A DNA stretch of 64,000 nucleotides from Terebella lapidaria (Eukaryota; Annelida; Polychaeta; Terebellida; Terebellidae), in the NCBI GenBank assembly GCA_949152475.1, contig OX424563.1, forward strand, positions 18,821,001 through 18,885,000, in the 5' to 3' direction. Positions within the stretch are counted from its first letter, which is position 1. Each line of letters begins with the position of its first letter. The notes under the pieces are model-generated. The model saw nothing but the letters and a program-made list of their open reading frames with translations. It was not told the DNA's origin and did no database searches. The translations under genes and the position numbers were made by a program. This document shows positions 33,201 to 42,880 of the stretch, one piece after another.

Positions 33201-34618
33201 TAAACCGTAGATGCCTGGTGATTGTGGTGATGGATGGTGAATTAGGAAATTGACGCAAATTTTAGTGTAAATATGTATACGTGCCAGTAAACTGCTTGAT
33301 TTTGCTATTGAGATGAAATGGCCTGATGTTTTGTTCTGCAGTATATATCGTTCAATATATATTAATGTTGTTGGCACTAGTAGTTAAAGTACAAAGCGGT
33401 GACTGGGAAAAGTGATGCGAGTTTTGTTTATGTGATAATCTTGTAAAACAAAATGAAAACATTCGTCATGTATATGGATAAATTGCATGTCCAGTATGCT
33501 CAACTTTCAATACATGTTTGTATATAGTGTATTAATTTCCTTGGGAGTGGACAACTTTTGTATGTTTTTCGATGTATTCCATATGTGATGTGTGATACAG
33601 CTTCGAGCATAAAATTTCTTTTGTTCATGAATATCTGTTCAGTCTGTTCTTGTAAACTTGTAAATTTGATGTACAAGTTGAAATAAAATTGACAGCAATT
33701 CTAACTATAACAATATTTATGGTTCAATAGAATTTGGTACAAAATACATGTATTCGTCACGAGGCAGTTACAACTACACTATACGCATACTGAAAACTCA
33801 AGTTGTTCATTGTAGACAAATGAAGGATTCAGAATCTGCTGACTATATATTATTCTGTTATATGAAACGATGATAAATTCCTCAACATTTTAATGATATC
33901 AATATTTGTGACCAAAGATCAGTTCAGAAATGTTGTTCAACTACCTGTTCAGATGAAAGTCCTCTTCGTGTGCGTAGCTTTGCCAAGAGGTCATTTGAAA
34001 TTTAGTTCAAGGTTGCCAAAAACGAAATGTAGTTGGAACCCGGCTGTCAGCTGTCTGGGAGTGTCAAATCCGAATATCATATGAATTTTCCCATTCTGTT
34101 TCACATTGTTCTTTATGAAATATCTTGAAGTGAATTTTTTTTTTTTTGATTGATTGAAACGATTGGGCCAATCAATGCTAATTGCCTTTTTTTTTGCACA
34201 ACAATAATAAATGTTCATACATTCATGCCGTACAATTCCCTGTGGTAAAAAATGATTCATGGAGGGTTGAATCACATACAATGTATGTTACAGGAATTCA
34301 TATGTTGTGCATCTTGCGGTGACCTCAACTCACCTTGAGCATTCAGTCTCATTTTTACCAGACTGTGCAGTGAAAGATGGATTTTCCATCAGAGACAAAG
34401 AGATTGAAGATAAAGGTTAGGTTTGTTATATGAGCGTATACGAAGCTCATAATATACTTCAAGATATATGTAGATCGGCCATAGGAGACAACATTGTTGG
34501 AGAGTACAGCTCAGATATGTATTTTGAGCATGTAGGGAAGTCATATCTGCTGTATCTTTCAGTGACCTTGATCTCAGGTGACCTTCAGTGATCATATCCC
34601 ATTTTGATACATCAATTT
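30271..34618. other. Gene-poor stretch
   Basis: No supportable coding gene. AT-rich DNA with scattered short frames. A possible acceptor and short terminal exon begins near 32753 and an AATAAA lies at 33682-33687, which would suit the 3' end of a gene with exons elsewhere, but no upstream exon is recognised. From about 34310 'gtgacct' and 'aggtca' words of a repeat family appear. Confidence 0.4.
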
Positions 34619-35210
34619 TAGCTTACCGGCCCTTTGGGCCGATAAGCTATTGTCGTTCCAGCAAAAAAAAATTTTGGAAATTTTTTTGGACTTGGAAAAT
34701 TTCACTCAATTTTTCCTTCATAATGGGAGCTGTGCAGAGTAAACTCATAGAACACTTCAAGATAGAGCCTAAGTATTGGCACATTCAAATGGGAAATCAT
34801 ATATTGCGCTTTGAGTGGTGACCTTGAGTTTGACCTTCAACGACCTTGGAAGGTCAAAAACGACTTTTTTTGTCGTAGAATTTTGAACGATGAATTTTGT
34901 CTTTGGTGGCACTTTTCTCAAAATGTATTCAGACAATTTTCCGCACATGCATAGATTCTCCCTATGTACCTTTGTGATATGTAAAAGTTTTGTTGCCTTT
35001 GAATCGACAGTCTGTGAATATATGTCATTAACGAAAAAAATCTTCTGAGATGTAGCTTGATTTCTTATTATAGTCCAAACAGAAAATGTGCTTCCGGCAA
35101 AATTTACGAACATGTTTCGACAATAGAGTTTAAGATCAGTGTAGCAATTTATATGTTGGAAAATCAATACTCTGTGCAATTCTAATGATTGCCGGTAAGC
35201 TACAGCACCC
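34619..35210. repeat. Interspersed repeat with TAGCTTACCGGC ends
   Basis: TAGCTTACCGGC at about 34620 and the inverse GCCGGTAAGCTA at about 35194-35205. The left end has a CCGGCCCTTTGGGCCG-type hairpin. Similar hairpin ends (ggttatcggaccaaaggt type) recur near 42770-42801 and 45625-45652, so this is a dispersed family. Class unknown. The DIRS element starts just to its right. Confidence 0.45.
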
Positions 35211-35522
35211 TTGGTGCTATGTTTGTTATGCTAAGCGATACTTACCTCTGACTCTGGGGTCGTGTAATTGGCGAGCCCTCATTCGCCAACCACACATGAA
35301 ATATGGGTGAAAAAGCTAAACGAAAGTTAGCCGGTCCGTTTAGACCCTGCGTTAGTAATGGTAGTTACCTGAGCAGTTCACCCTCCGTGTGGTAGCATAA
35401 TCGTGCCGGTCCACTGCCTCCCAGTTCACTTTTGTTTTTGGCGAGCTCCTGTCAACAACAACTTTGCGTCGCTCGCGATTGCCCCTTTGAAGTTTGGATT
35501 TTGGAACTTAGCTGTTTCTACG

Positions 35523-38042
35523 ATGGAATCGTCTTCTGTCAGGAGATGTACCAAGTGTGGACACTTCTTGGTTCCTCTCGATCTCGATCCTCACGATCGC
35601 TGTCCGTCTTGCAGACCGTTTGTTTGCTGTGCGTCTCAGCGCTGTCAGATCTGCGAATCTTGGCCCGATGACAGATTCGACAGGATAGATCAGCGTAGGA
35701 TCGACAGGGAGAAGAAGAGGTCGCGTTCTGCTGATCGACGATCTCTGGATTCCTCTTCCTCCTCTCGTCTTGATTCCCTCGAACAGACGGTTGGGAATTT
35801 GCAGACTTCCATTGCGTCCATGTCGGCGATGTTGTCGTCCCTGGTTGGGAAAGGAGTTGCGACACCGGCCACCCCCACGGTGGATGAAGTTCCGACGCCG
35901 CTTCTCTCTGGTGACCCGTTCGTCGGCGGCAACCCCCCGAGCCACAGTCCAGCTGACCAGCCTTCGTGTTCCTGGGGTTTGCCTTCGTTGGACCCGATCT
36001 TCTCGGAGCCAGTTGACTCGGCCACGGTGGATTCCCGTTCCCAGGCTGCCGAGACCGGCGAGTCGGTCTCGGAGGAACAGTCAGGTGAAGGCAGGGGCCC
36101 CGTCGGTCGTGCCAAGTGTGGCCCCCCCGACTACTCCACCGTCCAGCTCTCCGACGGCCCTGTTGATGTGCTTGTGGTGGACAAGTCTCTCGCTGGTAGC
36201 CCGGGCCGTGTTCAGCACCGTGACGCCTCTTCAGCCCAGGGTACCTCTTCTCCAGCCGCAGCGGTGCCGCGCGGGTGCTTACCCGACCGTGACCGTGATC
36301 AGCAGCCACCGGTGGCCAGCCCGGGGGTTTCTCAGCCCAGTGTTCTGCCCCGCGATCTTCCACCGTCCGTCAGTCGACGCGCGGACAGCCGGTCGTCTTC
36401 CTCCAGTGGAGATTCGCACCGCGGGTCAACAGCCACGGCGGATAGTGTTCTTCCAGCGGTGGGCCGCCCGTCCTCGCCTGACCGCCGCCACCGTCCAGCT
36501 CGGCCTGTGGATCAACACCGTTCCGGCGATTGGGATCGTCCGTCCTCCAGCCGCGCGGATCGGTTCCGTGATTGGGTTTATGATCATCGTCGTGAATATG
36601 ACTTTGACCGTTCTTACCATGAAGAGTTGGATCGTTACTACCGTTCCGGCCGTTCTCGTGACGATAGGGACTACTACTACCGTCGGGAGCGTGCGGACCG
36701 CAGGGACTACTCCTCCAGGGATTCTCACGGTAGCCGTGGAGAGAAAAGTTCACGCTCGGACTACGACCGTGTGAGGGAGCCCAAGCGTCCCGCTTCAGAC
36801 CACGCCCCTAGGTCTGAAGGTGAGCAACACGCGGCCGGGTCGTCCTCTGTTGCTGTTTTGGAGCCTCCAGTCTCGTTGCCTCCCCCCCCGGCAGACCAGA
36901 TCTCGGATGAACCTCCAGTCAAGAAGCCGCGGGTGGCTAGCCCGGCTAGGTCTGCCGACTCCTCAGCTACGGCCGGTACCTCCAAGCCTTCCTCCTCCAA
37001 GTCTGACGACGACACCTTTGCCCAGGTCCGCGTTTGGGTTCAGGAGGCCTTCCCTGACGAGATTGAGCTACCTGTAGCCAAGGGGACTTCTTATACGTCG
37101 GTGGGTGAGCGTGTGCTCCACGCCCGTCAGCAGCCGGAGCCGGACGTGCGCTTCCCGTGGTCCGAGGGTATCTTGTCAGTACGGACTCTAGTGGAAGAGA
37201 AGATCGTCCCAGTCAATGGACAGCCCCTACGAGCTGGCAAGTTCGCCTCGTGCTTCCAAGGACAATTAAAGCACTACCAGTCTACGGATTGCGGTAGCAC
37301 TCTGGAGGCAGCGGCGGTGAATGACGACCTGTCAGTCATCGCCCCTGGGCTCAAGTCCTCGAGTGTTACCGCTACACTTTCGGACTCAGATCTCAAGACC
37401 TGGGAATCTTACCCGCGTCGGGTACAACTGGTTGCCAACACCCTCGACTGGCTCTCGGGCCTCCTCAGCGTGCAGGTCGACCGTCTGGCCCCCGGTTCGG
37501 TTCCAGCGGACGCCGATTTGGACACGGATGCCACTGTTCAAGTACCGGTGTCGGAGTTGCTGCGCATCAAGAGGACTCTTTCCTCCGTTAACAAGTGTGT
37601 GGGACAGATTACGAAGGAGTCGCACGTAGAGTGGGCCAACGTCGTTCTCAGGCGACGGGACGCTTTTCTCAAGAGATCTACCTCCAAGCTGTCGGACGCC
37701 TTCAAGTCCAAGTTACGCACGTCCTCGGTCTTTGGTCCTCGCCTCTTTGACCCGGATGTCCTGGCCAAGGCAGGCCAGGCGGTTGCCCAGGAAGCGGACC
37801 TTCTCAGCAAATTTAACTTAGTTAAATTGGTGGAACGCCAGGAGAAGAAGCCTGCGGCATCCTCTTCCTCGTCGTTCAAGATCCCGAAGGTCAAGGCCAC
37901 GGAGTCGAAACAGCAGTCTCAGTCGTCTCAGTTTTCTAAAGGCTCCAAGTTTGACAAGAACAAGAAGTCGACTAACTCTTCACGTGGAGGTCGCGGCGGC
38001 AGTGGATCCTCGTCTTCTGCCAAGCCTCAGCCCCGCTCCTGA
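35523..38042 (+). CDS. DIRS part: gag-like protein
   Basis: About 839 aa from the ATG at 35523. Near the N-terminus CTKCGHF and CPSCRPFVCCASQRCQIC look like a zinc-binding knot. A long Ser/Arg/Asp/Tyr-rich low-complexity middle follows, and a Lys/Ser/Gln-rich tail ends in a Gly/Ser run. This is the usual place and composition of the DIRS first ORF. Its end overlaps the RT frame. Confidence 0.65.
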   Translation: MESSSVRRCTKCGHFLVPLDLDPHDRCPSCRPFVCCASQRCQICESWPDDRFDRIDQRRIDREKKRSRSADRRSLDSSSSSRLDSLEQTVGNLQTSIASMSAMLSSLVGKGVATPATPTVDEVPTPLLSGDPFVGGNPPSHSPADQPSCSWGLPSLDPIFSEPVDSATVDSRSQAAETGESVSEEQSGEGRGPVGRAKCGPPDYSTVQLSDGPVDVLVVDKSLAGSPGRVQHRDASSAQGTSSPAAAVPRGCLPDRDRDQQPPVASPGVSQPSVLPRDLPPSVSRRADSRSSSSSGDSHRGSTATADSVLPAVGRPSSPDRRHRPARPVDQHRSGDWDRPSSSRADRFRDWVYDHRREYDFDRSYHEELDRYYRSGRSRDDRDYYYRRERADRRDYSSRDSHGSRGEKSSRSDYDRVREPKRPASDHAPRSEGEQHAAGSSSVAVLEPPVSLPPPPADQISDEPPVKKPRVASPARSADSSATAGTSKPSSSKSDDDTFAQVRVWVQEAFPDEIELPVAKGTSYTSVGERVLHARQQPEPDVRFPWSEGILSVRTLVEEKIVPVNGQPLRAGKFASCFQGQLKHYQSTDCGSTLEAAAVNDDLSVIAPGLKSSSVTATLSDSDLKTWESYPRRVQLVANTLDWLSGLLSVQVDRLAPGSVPADADLDTDATVQVPVSELLRIKRTLSSVNKCVGQITKESHVEWANVVLRRRDAFLKRSTSKLSDAFKSKLRTSSVFGPRLFDPDVLAKAGQAVAQEADLLSKFNLVKLVERQEKKPAASSSSSFKIPKVKATESKQQSQSSQFSKGSKFDKNKKSTNSSRGGRGGSGSSSSAKPQPRS

Positions 38043-40116
38043 TGTGTCCCAGACGCTCCCACGGAACCACGATTCGGATGTATCCCCCGTGGGAGCTCGT
38101 CTTCAGGCCTTTTGGCCAGTCTGGGATACGGAATTCGAGGACTGTCTAGTAACTACCATACTGCGTCACGGGTACCGGATTCCCTTCAGTCAGGCGCCTC
38201 CTCTCTCCCCTCTACCGATAGCGTTCGCATCCTACGCCCCGGGGTCGGAGAAGTTTGCGGTCCTGGACGCCCTCGTGTCCGAGATGCTCCTCAAGGAAGC
38301 CACGGAGAAGGTGACCCAGAACTCTCCCGGCTTCTACAGTCGTCTGTTTGTCGTCCCCAAGCTCACGGGCGGCTGGCGACCGATAATCGACCTCAGTCCC
38401 CTGAACAAGTTTGTCTCCAAGGAGAAGTTTTCCATGGAGTGCCCACGGACGGTTCTACTGTCTCTGCGCAGCGGGGACTGGATGACCTCCATAGATCTGA
38501 AAGATGCCTACTTTCACATCCCGATTCATCCCTCATCACGGCCCTACCTTCGTTTCCAGTGGGGCAACGTGATCTACCAGTTCCGTGCTCTGTGTTTCGG
38601 CCTCTCCACCGCCCCGTGCCTGTTCACCAGGGTGTTTCAGCCGGTATCGGCGTGGGCGCACCGCAGGGGGATTCGTCTCACGAGGTATCTGGACGATTGG
38701 CTGATTACGGCCACGGACCAGCAGACGGTGGCCGCACACACGGACCAGATCGTTCGGCTTTGTCAGCGAGTCGGTCTCATCATAAATTTCAAGAAGTCAG
38801 ACTTGGCTCCTTCCCAGCGTGTCACCTACCTCGGGATGGACATCGACACGCAGTCCTTCCTGACACGTCCGACGGCAGATCGTATTCAACGTTTGAACGG
38901 CGTTCTACGGTCTTTCTCCATCGGGGTTCCCGTCGCGGCGGTGGTGTTCCTGAGGCTCCTAGGTCACATGGTGTCGCTAGAGAAGATCGTCCCTGGTGCA
39001 CGGTTGCGCATGCGGGCGATCCAGTTCCACTTGAAGGACCACTGGTCTTCCGAGCAGGACTTGTCAACTCTGGTTCCGGTGGTTTCCGCTCTCCAGCCAG
39101 ATCTCCTCTGGTGGTCCGATCCAGTCAACCTGCTACGGGGTCATCCGATTCACGAGTTGGAGCCCGACTTTCTCCTGTTCTCCGACGCGTCTCGCCTCGG
39201 TTGGGGTGCTCACCTCGGCGAAAGTCAAGTCTCCGGTCTCTGGTCGGCGGCCGATCTCCGGCATCACATCAATTGGCTGGAGCTCAGGGCTGTCTGGTTG
39301 GGCCTGCGCCATTTTCATCAGACGGTTGCCGGGTCCACGGTACTGGCCATGACCGACAACACGACGGTCGTCGGCTATATCAAGAATCAGGGGGGGACAC
39401 GATCAAGGGAGCTAAGCGCCTTGACTCGAAGAATCTTGGAGTGGGCGGAATCCCAGGATGTCAGTCTTCTGGCCCGACACATCCCGGGCTCCATGAACAC
39501 CATCGCCGACGCCCTTTCGAGGAAGGGTCCGGTTTCCACGAACTGGTCTCTGAACCCTCAGGTTTGCAGTCACCTGTGGCGTCTTTGGGGTCAGCCTCAC
39601 TTGGACCTGTTCGCCACGTTCCAGAACAATCGTCTACCTCTCTATGTGTCCCCGTTCCCGGACCCTCATGCCTGGGCAGTCGACGCCCTCGCTCAGGACT
39701 GGTCCATCCTATGGGCGTACGCTTTTCCTCCGTTCTCACTGATTCCCGTGGTTCTACAGAGGATTCGGTTAAGCTCGGCCCAGATCATCTTGGTGGCTCC
39801 CTGCTGGCCAGCCAAGCCTTGGTTTCCGGAACTCCTGGAGCTTCTGACGGATCTTCCACGGTTGTTACCACCGATCCCCAGCCTGCTTCGTCAGGGACGT
39901 CAGTTTCACGAGCATCTGGGCGTTCTCCATCTTCACGCGTGGAGATTATCAGGCGTTCATTCAGAAAGGCTGGCTTTTCGAAGAACGCTGCCAAGCGGAT
40001 GTCCAGAACAGTTCGGTCATCCTCAGAGCGATTATATCAAGCCAAGTGGAGAGTCTTCTCTTCTTGGTGTGGTCGACGGCAAGTTGATCCACGCCGTCCC
40101 CCTCTCCCTACGGTAG
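37951..40116 (+). CDS. DIRS part: reverse transcriptase-RNase H
   Basis: Open frame of 721 codons. RT motifs: GGWRPIIDLSPLN, SIDLKDAYFHIPIHP, FGLSTAPCLFTRVF, RYLDDWLI. RNase H motifs: LFSDASRLGWGAHL, ELRAVWLGL, MTDNTTVVGYI, HIPGSMNTIADALSR. It overlaps gag upstream and the recombinase frame downstream; overlap expression is usual in this family. Confidence 0.85.
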   Translation: MTRTRSRLTLHVEVAAAVDPRLLPSLSPAPDVSQTLPRNHDSDVSPVGARLQAFWPVWDTEFEDCLVTTILRHGYRIPFSQAPPLSPLPIAFASYAPGSEKFAVLDALVSEMLLKEATEKVTQNSPGFYSRLFVVPKLTGGWRPIIDLSPLNKFVSKEKFSMECPRTVLLSLRSGDWMTSIDLKDAYFHIPIHPSSRPYLRFQWGNVIYQFRALCFGLSTAPCLFTRVFQPVSAWAHRRGIRLTRYLDDWLITATDQQTVAAHTDQIVRLCQRVGLIINFKKSDLAPSQRVTYLGMDIDTQSFLTRPTADRIQRLNGVLRSFSIGVPVAAVVFLRLLGHMVSLEKIVPGARLRMRAIQFHLKDHWSSEQDLSTLVPVVSALQPDLLWWSDPVNLLRGHPIHELEPDFLLFSDASRLGWGAHLGESQVSGLWSAADLRHHINWLELRAVWLGLRHFHQTVAGSTVLAMTDNTTVVGYIKNQGGTRSRELSALTRRILEWAESQDVSLLARHIPGSMNTIADALSRKGPVSTNWSLNPQVCSHLWRLWGQPHLDLFATFQNNRLPLYVSPFPDPHAWAVDALAQDWSILWAYAFPPFSLIPVVLQRIRLSSAQIILVAPCWPAKPWFPELLELLTDLPRLLPPIPSLLRQGRQFHEHLGVLHLHAWRLSGVHSERLAFRRTLPSGCPEQFGHPQSDYIKPSGESSLLGVVDGKLIHAVPLSLR

Positions 40117-41045
40117 CGGACTTCTTTGTCTGGTTGAGAGACAAGCGCAAGAGGGCGCTTACTACTGTCAAGGGATACCGTGCGGCATTGTCTAATGTGC
40201 TAGCTTCTCACGGTTTGGACATTTCTACATCACGGGAGATTTCGGCCCTGTTCAAGTCCTTCGCCCAGGATTTGCCTCCGGTCTCCCGCGCACCAAAATG
40301 GGACTTGTCATTGGTCCTTTGTAGCCTCAATGAATCTCCATATGAGCCTCTCGAGGAAGCGGAGCTTCGTTTTCTCACGCACAAGACTGTGTTCCTGTTG
40401 GCCCTTGCTTCCGCGAAGCGGGTCAGTGAGCTTCAGGGACTGTCTGCGGAGGTCTTACACCCGGAAGATTGGTCTTCTGTTACCCTCCAGTACCATCTGG
40501 GGTTTCTTGCCAAGACCGAAACTCCTTCTGCCCTGGCGGCTGGGATGCGAACGTTCTCTGTCCCCGCCTTATCTCAGTTGGCGACTGACTGTGGGGATCT
40601 GTCCCTGTGTCCGGTGCGTGCGTTACGGTTGTATCTGAAGAGGACTAAGCCTTCACGACCAAGGGAATCTCACCTCTTTCTCCCGTTTTCGGCATCGAGA
40701 GGACAGGTCTCCAAGAACACGATCTCGCTTTGGATCAAGGCTGTTGTTACACGTGCTTACAGTAAGGATCGTCGGGACCTACATCAGCTCTACGGTCGTA
40801 CGGCTCACGAGGTTCGCGCCATCTCCACTTCCTGGTCGTTTGCACACAACATGTCACTTCAGGATCTCATGAAGGCAGCCACTTGGAGATCTCACTCTAC
40901 GTTTTCCTCTTTTTACCTGCGCGATGTATCGCTCCTCGCGGATGACCTCTATCATCTGGGACCCATCGTCGCAGCACAAGTCATCGTGCAACCCACTGCT
41001 TCTTCTGCCAAGAGTCCGGGGGGGGAGCGCCGTCTCAACACCTAG
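38112..41045 (+). CDS. DIRS part: tyrosine recombinase (domain from about 39870)
   Basis: The frame is open from 38112, but the recognisable protein starts near 39870, after the RNase H region. A SAM-like core-binding part (RLYQAKWRVFSSWC, VKGYRAALSNVL) is followed by the catalytic part (LASAKRVSELQ, GRTAHEVRAISTSWSF, ATWRSHSTFSSFYLRD). It would integrate the circular DNA without target duplication. The upstream part of the frame lies opposite real RT codons and is probably a shadow. Confidence 0.82.
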   Translation: MASLGYGIRGLSSNYHTASRVPDSLQSGASSLPSTDSVRILRPGVGEVCGPGRPRVRDAPQGSHGEGDPELSRLLQSSVCRPQAHGRLATDNRPQSPEQVCLQGEVFHGVPTDGSTVSAQRGLDDLHRSERCLLSHPDSSLITALPSFPVGQRDLPVPCSVFRPLHRPVPVHQGVSAGIGVGAPQGDSSHEVSGRLADYGHGPADGGRTHGPDRSALSASRSHHKFQEVRLGSFPACHLPRDGHRHAVLPDTSDGRSYSTFERRSTVFLHRGSRRGGGVPEAPRSHGVAREDRPWCTVAHAGDPVPLEGPLVFRAGLVNSGSGGFRSPARSPLVVRSSQPATGSSDSRVGARLSPVLRRVSPRLGCSPRRKSSLRSLVGGRSPASHQLAGAQGCLVGPAPFSSDGCRVHGTGHDRQHDGRRLYQESGGDTIKGAKRLDSKNLGVGGIPGCQSSGPTHPGLHEHHRRRPFEEGSGFHELVSEPSGLQSPVASLGSASLGPVRHVPEQSSTSLCVPVPGPSCLGSRRPRSGLVHPMGVRFSSVLTDSRGSTEDSVKLGPDHLGGSLLASQALVSGTPGASDGSSTVVTTDPQPASSGTSVSRASGRSPSSRVEIIRRSFRKAGFSKNAAKRMSRTVRSSSERLYQAKWRVFSSWCGRRQVDPRRPPLPTVADFFVWLRDKRKRALTTVKGYRAALSNVLASHGLDISTSREISALFKSFAQDLPPVSRAPKWDLSLVLCSLNESPYEPLEEAELRFLTHKTVFLLALASAKRVSELQGLSAEVLHPEDWSSVTLQYHLGFLAKTETPSALAAGMRTFSVPALSQLATDCGDLSLCPVRALRLYLKRTKPSRPRESHLFLPFSASRGQVSKNTISLWIKAVVTRAYSKDRRDLHQLYGRTAHEVRAISTSWSFAHNMSLQDLMKAATWRSHSTFSSFYLRDVSLLADDLYHLGPIVAAQVIVQPTASSAKSPGGERRLNT

Positions 41046-41320
41046 CTACGGCTCATCGCCTCACAAGGGACTCGACGACAGGTATGTAATCTCAGATTCT
41101 TCTGGATTACAAAGTATCTCTCAGTATACTATTAACTTCCGAGCTACTCTGTGGTTAATTAGTATTATAATTACTATAGGAAAGGAGCGGGTTCCTTATC
41201 CTTTATACAGTAATTATAGTCACTGGTATTATGCATAGTTCTCATCCTTCTACTTTCAGGGGATGATCTTGTGCAAGGCGTACTTTCTCTCTGAGGGGCC
41301 CACCACCGGCAGGCCATTCC

Positions 41321-41409
41321 CCAGAGTCAGAGGTAAGTATCGCTTAGCATAACAAATCAAAAGTTCTAAAATAACTTTTATTTTTATACTATGCATACTT
41401 ACCTCTGAC
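41321..41409. repeat. DIRS internal complementary region
   Basis: One side matches the inverse of the left outer end ('agtcagaggtaagtatcgct'); the other matches the inverse of the right outer end ('aaaataacttttattttt' side). The two meet near 41355. This is the DIRS signature for making a circle. Confidence 0.8.
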
Positions 41410-41732
41410 GTTGGATGGTCCCACCCTCCTCCCCGCTGATTATCTTCTTGTCTTTTCAGAAGATAACCTTCAGTGATCAAGTGTTGCAACTCAACAAAAG
41501 TGAACTGGGAGGCAGTGGACCGGCACGATTATGCTACCACACGGAGGGTGAACTGCTCAGGTAACTACCATTACTAACGCAGGGTCTAAACGGACCGGCT
41601 AACTTTCGTTTAGCTTTTTCACCCATATTTCATGTGTGGTTGGCGAATGAGGGCTCGCCAATTACACGACCCCAGAGTCAGAGGTAAGTATGCATAGTAT
41701 AAAAATAAAAGTTATTTTAGAACTTTTGATTT

Positions 41733-42880
41733 TTCCATTATGAACAGAATGCATGGAGATCAAGCTTAATCATGCCTATATTTCCTGAGTGTTGAAACTC
41801 AAGGTGTCCAATAAGGAAAGGTCCTCTCGAGAACATGTTATATTAGCTTATCAGGCAAGGTTACGCAAATATGTACGATTATTATCAAACATTAGACATT
41901 ATCCTCACAGCAAGGGCCTAGGCTTTATTTCCAACAGTGTCTGCAATTACCAACTCACACATTTTCAGTCAGACATAAGCTATGAACACTGAAGTTCACT
42001 TGAGTTGAGGTCAAAATTCAGGTCTCCAAAATTGCAATTTACAATATGCTCATACGTTACATGCTATCATAAGCTCTTTGTGCAAGAGATTCTTCTCAAA
42101 TGGCCAAGTTCTCTTGCAGACACACACATTCAGATTTGAACATTCAAGGTCATCTGAAGGTCAATGTCACTAAGCATAAATGTATCATATATATTATGTA
42201 TTGCCTTTCTATGTGTTTCCTTATGTTCAATTTGCACTTTCATCATTGATTTCATCACCCCAGTGTCATGAGATCAATGTAAAAAAGACATACATGTGTA
42301 TAGGAATCATATAGGAATAAATGTAAAGGGTGTGGTGTCCCGAAAAGTACAATGTATGCTTTCTAGGCATTTGTGTGCCATTCAGTCCTACAGTTTTGGC
42401 CTTTCAAACAAGTGAAGCCGAATCAACTTCATAGATATAAAACAAATGTCATGTCATCCTCACTCAAATTGAATTCTATGGATGGTTAAGCTAGAACATA
42501 GGACCATAGGTGGTGTAGCTAACCAGTATGATTCCACATATGTTTATGAGTACAATCCCGCAAGTGCTTCATTAATATACAAATTCCCAATCAACACTTG
42601 TTTGACTACTGCATTGGTCCTAATAGTAGTACGCGTCCTAATAGTAGAGCGGCCCCTCTTTGCCTGTAAAATATTTGCTTTTTGTTAGGCATTTTTGTGC
42701 GAAATTTCAGAAAAATCCACCTGTAAACTTTACAGATAAAAATGTGGACGGACGACGAACACAACGCCACGACAATACGTTATCGGACCATAGGTCCGGT
42801 AACCCAACATACAGAACAATGTTGCATACATTTAATATGTGCGATATTTGTTGAGAATCTTCAGTAGTTTCGCAATCACA
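41733..42880. other. Repeat-family flank of the arrays
   Basis: No gene. 'gaggtcaaaattcaggtctcc' near 42009 and the hairpin-ended segment at about 42690-42801 link it to the repeats on both sides, suggesting the DIRS element landed in older repeat DNA. Confidence 0.45.

Larger units (their letters stand above)
35224..41732 (+). mobile_element. DIRS-type tyrosine-recombinase retroelement, looks whole
   Basis: It has the DIRS layout: inverted terminal repeats (about 35241-35436 and 41494-41695) and, before the right one, an internal complementary region (about 41321-41409) that reproduces both outer ends joined head to tail in inverse. That allows a circular intermediate. Parts in order: gag-like, RT-RNase H, tyrosine recombinase, in overlapping frames. 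Coding DNA is GC-rich beside AT-rich flanks. The inverted repeats match closely by eye and the frames are long and open, so it looks whole and young. Ends are placed to within a few bases. Confidence 0.88.

Noticed and set aside
32753-33700. Possible terminal exon with AATAAA at 33682
   Set aside because: Short, readable in more than one frame, and no upstream exon was found; kept only as a remark in the stretch description.
38112-39860. Upstream half of the long recombinase frame as extra protein
   Set aside because: It lies opposite clear RT-RNase H codons in another frame and has the composition of a shadow frame.
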